Source: Malus domestica
Taxonomy: Eukaryota > Streptophyta > Magnoliopsida > Rosales > Rosaceae
NCBI RefSeq assembly: GCF_042453785.1
Contig: NC_091671.1
Coordinates: forward strand, 9,680,001 to 9,744,000
Reading direction: 5' to 3'
DNA length: 64,000 nucleotides
Shown here: piece after piece, positions 11,248-23,010 of the stretch
Numbering within the stretch: position 1 is the stretch's first letter
How the letters are laid out: each line of letters begins with the position of its first letter
Made by a program: the position numbers and the translations under genes
Notes under the pieces: generated by a model
The model's database searches: none
Seen by the model: only the letters and a program-made list of their open reading frames with translations
Told to the model about the DNA's origin: nothing

Positions 11248-12042
11248 AACTCCACTTCAAGGTTCCTGCATCTCTTCCTGTCCCTAACTTCTTCCGCACC
11301 TAATTTTATAAGCTTCAGGGAAATATTTGCAATCTAGTGCTTAAGCCTATCTATCTGTTTATTTATTTTAACTTGTGTTTCAGTTGTTTTTAGAATGAAT
11401 ACAATTCAAATGCTTGCCTGATTATTTGGTAAAAGTGCTTTTCTGTGAATAATCATTTCTTAACTGTGCTTTTCTATGAATAATCATTTGGTAAATATAT
11501 CTTCCTTCAATTCGTGCCTTTTTATCAAATGGTGCAAATCAAGATATGTGAGGTTTTGAACAATGGACTTTTAACCATTCTAGAATGGAACACTTAAACC
11601 TCTATACATAGATACAAATTTGGAATGAAACACGATTCACATTCCTACAAATACTATACAAATGTTGTATACAAAACATACTAAATACCTCTACATTTTA
11701 AACTAATGACTGCCTGACCGACATTACTCAGTATATGAACTTTTTCCTTAACTTCTTTTGGTGACTTTTATGACCTTCTTACTATCCCCTGCACCCTAAA
11801 ATCCTATGCAAGACTCATATATACAATGTCACTCATAAATGCGATTGGAGTTGTTTTCCCACTTACAAAAATTGATTTCTAAAATAATATACTCTCCCTT
11901 GCAGTTGCTTATGTAAATTCTGTCCATATAGTATTCACATACTATATTTACTTAATTTGTTTACGTTACATATTTTACTTGCCTTTTTCATCTTTAGGCA
12001 CCTTGTTGTTCCAATTCTAGAAACTATTGATTATACTCAGTG
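11248..12042. other. CACTA internal region upstream of transposase
   Basis: AT-rich, no coding content recognised. A repeated phrase (GTGCTTTTCTRTGAATAATCATTT) occurs at about 11435 and 11467. It probably holds the transposase leader; a possible acceptor TATACTCAG ends at 12040, just before the ATG. Confidence 0.4.
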
Positions 12043-15000
12043 ATGATGGACAAAAGTTGGGCCTCTTTCAATCCGTTTACAGAGGATTACAGAACAGGGC
12101 TAGCAAAATTTATCTCAAACTCATTGGAAGTTGCTTCTCATGAGGGGAACATCAAATGTCCGTGTGCTAAATGCTTGAATAGGTTATGGTTGAGTAATAA
12201 AGAAGTCGAAGCGCATCTAATTGTTGAAGGTATGGACCGTTCATACTTGCAAGGCTCGTGGGTATGGCATGGAGAGACATTTGGTGACCCTCTTCCAAGT
12301 AGCGAAGCTGCACAACAACTTGCTGCTATTAATACTCCTCATTCTGAACTACGCCCCTTGCTTGAAGATATTTTCTCTGGTTCCAGTGTGATGGGTGGCA
12401 TGCCTATTAATAATCACAGCGAGCAGGAAGCTTCAATACCTGCATATGCACGTAAGTTTGAAGCCATGGTGCAAGATGCAAATACGAAATTATATCCGAG
12501 ATGTGGTATGAAGAAAATGGATTTCCTAATACGAGTATTTCAAAACAAGTGCTTATATGGGTGCAGCGAAAGTGCAGTACAAGCTAATCTTCAGCTTCTC
12601 AAACATATACTCCCAAATGGTCATTCTTTACCGAAGAAGGTGATGAGTACAAAGGGATTGCTGAAAAAATTCATGTTGCCTCACCAAAAGATCCATGCAT
12701 GTGAAAATGACTGCATGTTGTATTGGAAACATAACAGTGGTTTAGATGTTTGTCCTACATGTGGTGTGTCTAGATATACAACCAAGGTAGATGACACAGC
12801 GCCAAGCAGTAAAAAGAGAATACCTCGGAAGGTGCTAACATATTTTCCTATTACACCTCGCTTGCAACGGCTTTACATGTCTCGACACACCAGTGAAGAT
12901 ATGTGTTGGCATGGTCTTTCTCGGCCCGAGGATGGCTACTTAAGACATCCAGCTGATTCCTTTGCATGGAAGCAATTAGATTTGAAATTTCCAACATTTG
13001 GTGAGGAAATGCGCAATGTACGTCTTGGGTTGGCAAGTGATGGATTCAACCCCTTCGGAAAATGCAGCACCGACTATAGCACATGGCCAGTATTGTTGAC
13101 CATATACAATTTACCACCTTGGTTGTGTATGAAATCACCTTTCATATTGATGGCTTTGTTAATACCGGGCAAAGAATCTCCGGGAAATGATATTGATGTA
13201 TACCTTCAACCATTAATAGACGAGCTGAAGGTATTGTGGACCTCCGGGGTTCCCACTTATGATACGTTTAGGCAAGAGACCTTCACCTTACGAGCAGCTG
13301 TTTTGTGGACTATTAGCGACTTCCCCGCCTATGGGAACTTGTCTGGTTGGAGCACACATGGGAAATTAGCATGTCCTCATTGCAACTACAACACTGAGTC
13401 GACATATCTCAAAAAGGGTAGGAAATATTGTTATAGGGGTCACCGTCGTTTCTTGCCCATGTCACATGTTTTTCGTCGACAAAGGAAAGCCTTTAATCTT
13501 TCTGACGAAAGAGAGCAAGCACCTTCCCCTATGACCGGACGTGAATGCCTTCGGCGGTTGTCCACTTTACGGTTCAAATATGGTAAGACGCCACGGAAAC
13601 TGGTTGGAGACAAAAGACCACCACCTACACCAACGGTTGGGCCATGGAAGAAACATAGTATTTTCTTCCAATTGCCGTATTGGGAACATCTTGTCCTTCG
13701 ACACTGCCTTGATGTCATGCACATTGAAAAAAATGTAACTGAAAGTTTGGTTGCAACGCTGCTGGGTATTGTTGGGAAAAGCAAGGATAACATGAATGCA
13801 AGGTTGGACTTGGAATTGATGGGCATGAAACCGGAGTTGCAGATCAAATTTGTCAATGGAAAGCCAAAGATGCCTCCCGGTGCATATACTATGAAACCAT
13901 TAGAGAAGGAATTGTTTTGCAAGGTCTTAGCCTCAATAAAAGTGCCTGACAATTACTCGTCCAATATTTCACGTCTTGTGCATGTAAGGGAAAAGATCAT
14001 AAGGGGACTTAAAAGTCATGATTGGCACGTTTTAATGCAGCAGTTCCTTCCAATTGCCATACGCAAAAGCCTCCCATCTGGGACTGCACAGATAGTATTA
14101 GAACTAAGTGCATTCTTCAGACATTTGTGTACTAAAAAAGGGTCAGTGGAAGGCTTTCGCAAACTTACACCCAAAATAGTGATGATCCTATGCCAATTGG
14201 AAAGGATATTACCCCCTGCGTTCTTTGTCGTCAGTCTTCACCTCACAATACATCTTGCCGAGGAAGCTGCACTTGCAGGTCCGGTGCACTACAGATGGAT
14301 GTACCCAATTGAGAGGTATTCCTTAACTTTTAGTATGTTTCTATGGGTATTACATATGTGCATCATACTATTTAGAACAACAATTTTGATGTTGTACTAT
14401 TTAAATTAGGTTCCTGCTTACGTTGAAGAAGTATGTTCGAAATAAAAATCGACCAGAGGGAAGCATGACCCAAGGATATCTGGCTGAGGAGTGCTTGTCT
14501 TTTTGTGCGATGTACTTGGAAGGCGTGGAGACACGTTTGAACCGTCCAAGCCGAAATGCAGATATATTACGGCCTGACCATGATGGCAACTTTGACATAT
14601 TTTGTGCCACCGGCCATTCACTTGGTATACAGGAAGATTATCATCTTGACAACCACGATTGGGAGATTGCACGATCGTATGTTTTAGCCAATTGTGATAA
14701 GTCAATGGCATATAGGAGGTGATTAAACTTAAATGTTATAAACTGCAGTTCAATGGCACCAACTTCTGAAACTCTACTGTTGGTTCTACAGAGTGACATT
14801 GACTTTATTTTCACCTACAGAAGTTACGTGGAAAATGCTCAAAAAACTCGAGGAAGGCGTGTAACCATGCTAGAAGCAGAGAAAGAAGCTATTAAATCCT
14901 TCCCAGATTGGTTCGAAAACCATGTTAGTACGGAATAAGTTAATTCTGTGTGTACTGGTTTCCTATTTAGCTTCCAATTCTTAACTATGCATATGAACCT

Positions 15001-15656
15001 GGGTGTAAATTGTGTAGGTTAATCAATTGCAACATTCAGGTGATCCAAGTGCAACTGACGACTTGGTGGCGCTTGCTAATGGACCTAGTAAGTGGTGTCG
15101 GAGATATAAGACTTTTGTATGTAATGGGTTCAGGTTCAAAGTAAGAGGCACACAATCCAATGGGAACTACCAAAACTATGGTGTTTTCCTACAGTCTGAT
15201 GTTCCAAGTTATGCTGGCCCACGTGACCGGAACCCTGTTACCAGTTTGGTAGACTACTATGGGGTTCTGACTGATGTATTTGAAATCAAGTACCATATGG
15301 AACGCACGGTGGTTTTATTCAAGTGCAACTGGTTTAATGGCACTTCCAGAAATACTGGTGAGGGAGTAAAAACAGACATATATGGCTTTAGATTGGTTAA
15401 CTTCAATAAGATGTCGTCTACGAGTGACCCTTTCATTCTCGCATCACAAGCACTACAAGTGTTCTATGTACAAGACCCAACAAATATAGAATGGCATGTT
15501 GCAATCAAAACGAGACCACGCGATTTCTTTGATATGTCCTCAACACATGATGATGATCCGTGCGATGGACAGGATGTGGAACATGCAACTGGTGATAATG
15601 ATGAGGTTCGAGTTAGAATCGATGTAGACGCCCAAGACTTTGAAGAATGCCTGTAA
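12043..15656 (+). CDS. TNP2-type CACTA transposase, 4 exons
   Basis: Exons 12043-14315, 14410-14718, 14821-14923 and 15018-15656 join in phase across GT-AG introns to about 1107 residues with no internal stop. The start is ATG at 12043 or 12046 (MMDKSW or MDKSW). Domains: N-terminal transposase-associated domain with Cys/His pattern (about 3-77, MDKSW...CPCAKC...WVWHGE); tnp2 transposase domain (about 216-460, including YFPITPRLQRLYMS, DSFAWKQLD, GLASDGFNPFG, YNLPPWLCMK); CLDVMHIEKNV (about 553); DUF4218-like region (about 660-840, with RWMYPIER spanning intron 1 and SYVENAQKTRGRR after intron 2); DUF4216-like region (about 970-1045, WHVAIKTRPRDFFDM). Family members cut and paste the element by acting on its ends. 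The intact frame suggests possible activity. The ORF reading through intron 1 to 14409 is an artefact. Confidence 0.95.
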
Positions 15657-15798
15657 AAGCATCTAACTTTTGATGAAGGTAATAGTTATAGGAAGTATTG
15701 ATTCGATGTAGAAGCTCATCCATGTTTTCTCAAATTATATAGTTGAACTGTCTTTCAATCTGACCCTTGTTATGGTATGTTGTTACTTATTGTTTCAG

Positions 15799-17430
15799 GT
15801 CATTCAAAAAACGATGAGGTCTGTTTTGATCAACAATTTGTATTCTGAGATTCATCGACGCAAGCAAGGTTGTTAACTGATTCCAGCGTTGATGTGCTCT
15901 CTATCTCTCTCTCTCCATATAATTTTTTTGTTTGACAGGTTATTTAATTATTCCTTATTGTTACTTTGCTGCAGGCTAAAATGTATGACATGTTTCTTAT
16001 GTTCATTCAGAGGTATATGCTGCCACAGAGAAGAATGGAATATATATACCACGACATCGTTATGTTAGTGAAGAAGCAGAGAAAAAGGTCTTATTCTTGT
16101 CATTGAACTGAATTATGGACTGTTTTTCCTACGTTCACAACTGACTAGTTACTAACTTCATTAACTCTTTATGTACTGTAGGCAATGTCTGAAAAGATAG
16201 AGCGGATGAAACTTGATTATGATTCAAAACACAAGGTATCTCCATCAACATTTCATTCCTTTCTTTTTTAATAATATTGACTACAGGGTGAGAACTAATA
16301 TGAACGTTACATTGGCCTGAGAGTAGAAATTGCTGGAGCTTCAGGAACTTTACAGTTGTGAGCAACTTTTGGCTGTACAATTGAATGCTTAACTTGTGAA
16401 AACTGAGGTAATACATTTGTAATATCGACTTACAGAGTGTCCTTTATTCTTTCTGCTCTCGTTCTGAGATAATTAAACACTTTATACTTCAGAAAAAGCT
16501 TGAGGAAACTGGACATGCACTGTATGGTATTGAGGACAAGCATTTGAAGCAAATGCGTCCATCAAAGAGCAGGAATTTGTGATAGTTAATCTCCTCAAAT
16601 CGGGTGAGCAAAGTTGTTTGCTAAAACAACTTGTCGTGTCACCATCTGCATTTTCAGACCATAGATAGATTCTCTCCATTTCATCTTACTTTGAAGTTAT
16701 ACAGTCGACATTCATGATTATTGTACAATAGTTCATGTTAAATGTTTGGCATATATTAACTTTCATGCTGGAAGGTACATTTAAATGACTCTTGCTTACT
16801 ATTATTGCATTGTTAACTTTGAAAGAAATCACTCGATGGGCGTGCAATTGAGCTAAGAGCAGAGCTAGATAATGCTGCATCAGATGTGTCCAGTTTATTT
16901 GCAAAAATTGGTTTGTATTATTATTTTTTTTGTTCTTCTTTGATCTCCCTCAAAACTCTAGGTTATTTATTTTCTGACCATGGATGGTGTTGTACAGCGC
17001 AAGGACAAAATTTAAGATGAAAACCGGATACTAGTCCAAAAATTTCAGTCCCAATTAACTCAGCAGCTTGAAGTCTTGCATAAGACTCTGGCAGGGAAGC
17101 ATAACACAACAGGAGCAACAATTAAAAGATATGGAAGAGGACATGTAGTCCTTTGTATCAACAAAGGCGGAGGTAAGGCCTAGACAAGAAGATGATTGTA
17201 TTTGCATGCATTCCTGAGATTGAATTGTCAGTCTATATACAACTTCATTTTTTGGCTTAATTTTGAAGGATACTAAAGAACAACGACGAAGATTAGGAAA
17301 GCTTAAAAACATGTATGGTTCTGGTAATAAAGCTTTAGATGGTATAGCTGGGGATCTTGAAGGAAATTCACAATCAATGTTTTCTCATCTAAACTCTGAA
17401 GTGTCGAACCATTCTTCTGCTCTGGAAGAT
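15799..17430 (+). pseudogene. Captured kinesin-5 (KIN-5/BIMC) gene segment, 8 exons with introns
   Basis: Eight exons in correct order with GT-AG borders: 15799-15868, 16011-16087, 16182-16235, 16327-16407, 16493-16603, 16826-16910, 16998-17172, 17269-17430. They encode the coiled-coil stalk after the motor domain: LYSEIHRRKQ, EVYAATEKNGIYIP, EEAEKK, AMSEKIERMKLDYDSKHK, LLELQELYSCEQLLAVQL, KKLEETGHAL, ELRAELDNAASDVSSLFAKI, QKFQSQLTQQLEVLHKTLAG, LGKLKNMYGSGNKALDGIAG, LNSEVSNHSSALED. This is plant kinesin-5, the mitotic spindle motor. The motor and tail ends are absent. Decay: TAA in exon 4, a frameshift in exon 5, a TAA (Glu to stop) and frameshift in exon 7. Because introns are kept, capture occurred at DNA level, not through mRNA. 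It sits between the two transposase genes, same strand. Confidence 0.95.
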
Positions 17431-17813
17431 GTAAGCATTAGTTCAATATATATTTTGTCTTCAGATTTCTTTGTTTTTCTGTCATGATATTTAATTAGCG
17501 CAACTGTTGCTGAATACATATAAATCAAACTGGTACACATTAGTAAAAGTGCAAAATACACAGCGTAGTCATACATGATATTGATTCCATAAACCATCCA
17601 TACAAAAACTTAGATAACATAGCAGTCTATATAGTTACCAAATGCCTAGGTTCAAAATATAAACATCCATATCTTCTGCGGTGGTACAAACTGAGCAGGA
17701 ATGTTTACATAGAGCAAAAGACTAGAGAATTGTTTTTAAACGTTGACAACTTGAACTGCAATGGACATACGTGCATACTAATACTAGAATATAACATCCA
17801 TTCCCAGCTAGGT
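17431..17813. other. CACTA internal region, junction between captured kinesin and minus-strand ORF
   Basis: May start as the next kinesin intron (GTAAGCATTAG donor at 17431). No further kinesin exon was found. It would be the 3' side of the minus-strand frame that ends at 17814. Confidence 0.4.
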
Positions 17814-18704
17814 TCAACTCTTCTTACCATAAGCGTCATCGGATGGTGATTTTGCATTCTGAATATCTTTGGGGATGGCTTCCTGTTTTGTTTGACCTAT
17901 AGCACGATTCATCCAATCACAACGTTCTTGACCTCCCACATATTCGCACGCAGCACACTCTTTAACAGCCTTGTACCTTTTTTGAGGATGACGAGTCCTT
18001 GCAGTACTGGTACAATCAAAATCAGAATCGAAGTGTACAGCATTGCAAATCTCAATAGGATCAAAGCGGTATGAATCACCGGGGAAAAAAGATGAAATTA
18101 TTTTCACTGTGTCACCACTGATGGAAGGTTGCTTTCCACTGGTCATTAATTTCTCAGTATCAGCACTGATGCAAGGTTGTTTTCCACGGCTACCATGCTT
18201 CACGTAGCCGATTTCGTTGGACCAGGGTGGAACCACGTTCACACCAAAACCTGGAAGATCAGATGGAAAGTGCTCATCTTTTAAGATCACATTTTTCGCT
18301 GCCTCATCATAACGAGGACAATAAATATTGATCAAGGGATTGGGTGATGGATGAGGGTAAACGGGCATGTTAGAGCCATGCGAAAAGTCTTTCCATTCAC
18401 CCCAGGCAATAGTTGTCTTTGCAGGGGATTCGAACTGCTGGTTGGCACCTGAGTCGAATGTGGGGTTTTGCTCGAACTCGAATTCGACGTGAAAGTTAGC
18501 CTGTAGGTAACGCCAAAAATCAGGATCTTCATGATTGGCAGTGAGCACAGGGAGAAGGTTTTCTTGGGTAGGAACCGGGGTTGCAGTGTTATTGGTTGGG
18601 GCAGGCATCATGGGACCAAGCACTTCATAATCCACCGCAGGAAGAAGGGGTTCAGTCGTGTTACAAAATAACTGTCTGCGAACATTTGGGAATAAATGGG
18701 ACAT
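17814..18704 (-). CDS. unknown 296-residue protein encoded on minus strand of CACTA
   Basis: A single open frame runs from 18704 (first ATG, MSHLFPNVRRQLF) to the stop at 17814, and stays open upstream to about 18845 without an ATG, so a spliced 5' exon is possible. No family recognised. Visible traits: Pro/Asn/Thr-rich N-terminal third, aromatic-rich middle (DFWRYLQANFHVEFEFEQNP, WGEWKDFSHGS), an internal duplication (GKQPCISADTEKLMTSGKQP then SISGDTVKIISS), and a Cys-containing C-terminal part (KECAACEYVGGQERCDWMNR) that could bind metal. No membrane segment. It lies head-to-tail against the kinesin fragment and opposite to both transposase genes. It could be an accessory protein of the element or a captured host exon. 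An open frame this long in AT-rich DNA is unlikely by chance. Confidence 0.5.
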   Translation of the reverse strand: MSHLFPNVRRQLFCNTTEPLLPAVDYEVLGPMMPAPTNNTATPVPTQENLLPVLTANHEDPDFWRYLQANFHVEFEFEQNPTFDSGANQQFESPAKTTIAWGEWKDFSHGSNMPVYPHPSPNPLINIYCPRYDEAAKNVILKDEHFPSDLPGFGVNVVPPWSNEIGYVKHGSRGKQPCISADTEKLMTSGKQPSISGDTVKIISSFFPGDSYRFDPIEICNAVHFDSDFDCTSTARTRHPQKRYKAVKECAACEYVGGQERCDWMNRAIGQTKQEAIPKDIQNAKSPSDDAYGKKS

Positions 18705-18845
18705 TGGTGATTTGGTGTAAATTTGAGATGAAGTTGAAACTGCTGTAAGTTCAACAACCTCTTCAACGTTGATATTTATAAATGAGATTAGAATGGAGGG
18801 CAAGGCACTTGTAAGTTCACACCCACTGAGTTGAAAAAATAATTA

Positions 18846-19388
18846 ATTAGGGTGTCAACAATTAAGTCCCGGGATTCTCCTTACAAAAGCAGGGATATTT
18901 GACCGCACATGGCATATGCCAATCTCATCAACCATGAATTCCAAATCTGCCACCTCACAGACTGATAAATTATTTAATGGGTTCCTATATTTTTTTATTC
19001 GTTAATAGCAACAGCTGGCCATTATGTGTGGCTAGGGGCGAACTCCATCAGTGTATATCAATTAAATAATGGTTTTACTATTGTTAGTAGGCGGGAGGAG
19101 TTGCCGCTCGACTTAAATGTGTCTGCAAATATTTGAAGTTTGTATTTCAAATACGGAACGTGTCTGGCTTCATAGATATCACTTGACTTGTTTAATTGCA
19201 TCAAGCTATCAACGCAAAGACGAAAATATCTGGAGGGCACAGAGGTTACATTGAAGCCATTTCAGGAGGTATGTACTATTGTTCTCTGCTTACCAGATAA
19301 TTAATTGAGGTGTTAAATGTAAATGCTTTTGTGTACTGCTGTTCATTGGACGCACTTGTGTTCTGTTTACATGAAATGTAATTTTGAA
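18846..19388. other. CACTA internal region between divergent frames
   Basis: Divergent intergenic space between the minus-strand ORF and the TNPA-like gene; it may hold both promoters. A short frame ending KYLEGTEVTLKPFQE (to 19267, followed by GTATGT) could be an upstream exon of the TNPA-like gene because it joins in phase 0, but support is weak. Confidence 0.35.
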
Positions 19389-22263
19389 GGTACTGTGGGT
19401 CAGCATCAATAACTCAGTTGCATCAATGTTGATTGACGAAGGCATCGAAACTGAACCACCAGCATTCAACCTGATGGAACACAACCACATACATCATTTC
19501 CCGATTCCAAATAATGTCGAAGGTAGCGTGGATGAACGTCCACGTATGACTTGTAGAGCACAGGCACCTAGGGGCATAAATAGGCCACATTGGGCACCAA
19601 ATGGTACGAAGGAGGTGATGCAATTTAATGGGAAAGGGCAGCCGGTAGAGCCTCCTCACACTGTTGCTAGATTTTCTAGGTTTTTAGGAATGCTATCTCA
19701 GGAAGCATCATATTTTCCGATTAATGTAGTTGATTGGAGGCATTTCTACAGGGGTTCAAACATGGATCGTGCTTGGCAGAGGATTAAGGTAAATCAACAT
19801 AAGGATATTGGTTATATGGTTGGTTGGTTTTGCTGTATGGATAGATAATTATGTCACTGTCAATTAGATTTAAACCTGGAAAAAATAAAACCCACAAAAT
19901 GCCATCACATGGCCTTTTGTTTGCTTACTCAACACACACGTTGAAGCCATAAGTATGCCATCAATACATTACATTAACTGCTGTTATACATGCATAAGTA
20001 TGTCATCAATACACAAGTTTAACTGCTGTTAGCCATAAGTATGCCATCAATACACAGTATGCCTTCATTCCAAAACTAATTGACCTTAACTACTGTTATC
20101 CATACACCAGTTAATACTCGTCATTGGTTATGTCAAATATTCTGCAGGTGGTCAGTTACAAAGTAGAACTATAATAAATTATGCTTGAATGTGATATATT
20201 TGAAATAAGACGCACCAATTACGTCGTAATAGGCACCATATACGATTACAATAGGGTCCACTGCACATAATGCAGCACTAAAAGGCAGCATCCTTGTAGA
20301 TTGGTGATGTGTAATGAGCCTGCTTTTAACTGTTTCATGTAAGGCTAAAATGTACGATTATAAAAAAAAATTGAAACCTACTGCAGGGGTATTACAAAGT
20401 AAATGTTTTGTTTCATATTTCATATATTACGTAATGGAGCATAATTAACAACAACATATATATATCTAAATGGGCAGGGGACTCTTGATTGGACAGATGA
20501 AATCACATTAGAATTGGAGCCAAAAATTCGGCGGGTTTGTGAGATGAAGATGAATGATAGATGGAAGGATTACAAGGCAAACCTCAAGAAGGCATACTAT
20601 ACTCCATGCCTGCACTCACCATCAGCGGAGAGGTTCCATTGTCAAGATGGCCGGGTCAACCAAGGGCAATGGAAATTGTTAGTACAACTATGGGACACCG
20701 GACATGCTCAGGTACCACACACAGTGATCAAATGTTCTTGCTTGTTTATACACCATATATGGTTGATTTAGTTGGGAAATTATGTGAATGATAAATGTAT
20801 GGATTGTATGTATTGGAAATTAGGATGAATTATGTTTTCACATAGCCCCACTAATGCATGATACAATTGACATATGTAGAAGCGTGCTACGGCATCTAGA
20901 AAGAACAGGAAGGCACTACAAATATATCACACGACTGGAACCAAGTCTTTTGCGCAAATCAGACACGAACATGTAAGGATTTTCCTTCAGTTTTGTGTTA
21001 TGCTAACTTAAGTACAGTTTAGTGCACATGGAATGAAGGTGCTGGATGAAAACAATCTCATGAAATATCTGGTCTATTGGTTATTTGACATTTTATGTTA
21101 ACAGGAACAAGTGAATGGAAGCAAACCGGACTGCATTACATTCTTTACACTAACACATACTCGGAAAAATGGGGAACCAGTGGATGCTCGGTCAGCTGCA
21201 ATAATTGTAAGTATGCCATCAATTAGCAGCTGATACAATGTTGATATTCGATGTAGGTGATATATATGTTTCCGGTTTGTAAGTATGCCATCAAAAATTG
21301 TTAGTATGCCATGGTGTCCTATAGGAGGCGATATATATAAAAGGTTTGTGGAATGTGAACAATCAGGTGGTTTGTAATATTTTATACGCAAACTCAGTGA
21401 GACAAATAACATAATGCAGCAACCGGCTGCATTAGTGAATACACTGAAGTAATGAAAGAGATAAGGGTGCATATGAGTTTATTGGTATAATGTTTGTTTG
21501 AACAACAGAACAATCACTAATAGAACTAGTATTGTTGAGAAACATGGTTGGAATATATTTGATTTAGAAGGCTATGAAATCGATATAGAGTTCATATGTA
21601 TATGTGATTAATCTTCCCAACTACTTGCAGGATGAATTCAATACAAAGTTGAAACTGTACGCAGATAGGAATGAGATCATAACTGAACAGGTTTGCCATA
21701 ATGTGTACGCTGATGTATTGGGGCCTGAGAAATACAACCGTGTAAGAGGATTTGGGACAGGGGTTGTGTGGTCTGACGTGCCGGGCATTAGAACTGAGAA
21801 AAGAGGGATTTGTAGAGAAGTTGAAGCAATTACAGTAGCATATGAGGAACAAATAAAAGCTGCTAATATTGAAATTGAGAGACTTAAGATAGAGGCAAGT
21901 GAGAGAGAGGAAAGGCAAAGGATTGAGCAGGCAAATGTGGTTGCACAATTGAGGAAAGAGCAAACTGATTCAATGGTGGTACATAACAGACGGATGGAGT
22001 TGGAAGTGGAGAACATGAAGCGTGAACTGAGGGCTGCAATAATGTCCGCGCCGATGAGGGCTGCTGATGCAGGCATTGTGGAACCAAACCGAGTTGATGT
22101 GAGTGAAGCTTGTGTGACTAGAACTGAACAAGGGACTAGTTTAGAGATCCAGGCAAGTGGAGAAGTTGAAGATGACGGCTTTGTTGTGCTGCACAATAAC
22201 GGCACAGCGGATGAGATGGTCTATCGTCCATGCATGGTGAATGTCACTAGGTTCAGTAAGTGA
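19389..22263 (+). CDS. TNPA/Ptta-type CACTA protein (plant transposase, Ptta/En/Spm family), at least 5 exons
   Basis: Exons 19389-19788, 20478-20711, 20880-20972, 21105-21206 and 21631-22263, all joined by phase-0 GT-AG introns, give an unbroken frame of about 486 residues. The 5' end is uncertain: exon 1 opens after an acceptor and its first Met is internal (MLIDEGIETEPP). Hallmarks of the Ptta/En/Spm (Transposase_24) family: FNGKGQPVEPPHTVARFSRF with INVVDWRHF, a basic block DRWKDYKANLKK, SRKNRKALQIYHTTGTKSFA followed by QIRHEH, and FFTLTHTRKNGEPVDARSAA. The last exon encodes a coiled coil (about 21830-22060, repeated EEQIKAANIEIERLK-type heptads). In En/Spm, TNPA binds the subterminal repeats and partners the TNP2/TNPD transposase; that role is inferred here. 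Confidence 0.88.
19940..21312 (+). repeat. dispersed AAGTATGCCATCAA repeats in introns
   Basis: The phrase AAGTATGCCATCAA (or one-base variants) occurs at about 19950, 19992, 20036, 21209 and 21281, plus shorter TAGTATGCCAT at 21300. The first three belong to a roughly 43-bp tandem unit also containing AACTGCTGTTA. Confidence 0.75.
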
Positions 22264-22670
22264 TAAGCTAATTGTGATCATTCCTGTGATTTTTGCTTGA
22301 TGTAAATAGTACAAATGTCGTAGGGAAGGCATAGATCCAATGGGGCGGATTTTGTTAGTTCAGTTGCTGTTGGTGGATGTGCATATGTACTGTTGGTTTT
22401 ATAAAATGTAATCTCCTCACCCTTGGGTAGTTGGATGTGTTGGACAACAAACTTGAATGTAATATGCTTCCTTGAAAAGGGACAAACCTTGTTATTATTC
22501 CGTATGGGATATAAAGTATGGTTGGTTGTCAATGTGATGCCTTTTGCAAATTTAATATAGTTGTGAAGTTTATATTAAGAAGATGAGTTTTAATGTAGTA
22601 CAAAGCAATGATTTAACAGCCATGTAATACAATTCGAACATAAAGGTAATTTGGAATGCTATAGATTCAC
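22264..22670. other. 3' region of TNPA-like gene
   Basis: Probable 3' UTR and downstream DNA, AT-rich, no coding content. Confidence 0.5.
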
Positions 22671-22675
22671 ACCAT

Positions 22676-23010
22676 TGTTGGTGCCTATACTTTAAAAGTC
22701 ACTCATCCTAATAGAGACACATAGGATTGGTGGGTGTATGAGTATGAAAGCCACCAATGTTAGTCTCAAATCTAGCCACCAATAAGAGAGACAATGACAA
22801 ATTTTGCATTTTACAATTAATTATAAAATATAAAAATGGTGTACTATTCACATACCCACCAATGCAATATTGGTGGCCATTGTTACAATGGAGTCCTCTA
22901 CATAGGCCACACTTCTAGTTTAGTGGGTGATTGGTGGCCATAAAGGTTTGCCACCAATGTGAGTGGCAACACTTGACAATAGCCACCAAATGAAAGGGTG
23001 GCTTATAGCC
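22676..23010. repeat. right subterminal repeats of CACTA element
   Basis: At least ten copies of GCCACCAAT/ATTGGTGGC or close variants in both orientations, matching the left cluster; ATTGGTGGCCAT and TTGCCACCAATGTGAGTGGC are good examples. Confidence 0.85.

Noticed and set aside
12851..13952. Minus-strand frames of up to 170 residues opposite the transposase
   Set aside because: They lie antisense to a well-supported TNP2 exon and show no family features; shadow frames.
14316..14409. In-frame continuation of the transposase ORF to 14409
   Set aside because: This stretch is an intron: the conserved RWMYPIER continues correctly only after splicing to 14410.
21621..22205. 194-residue minus-strand frame with Ser/Leu-rich composition
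   Set aside because: Antisense of the coiled-coil exon of the TNPA-like gene; the composition is the mirror of the Glu/Arg-rich sense strand.
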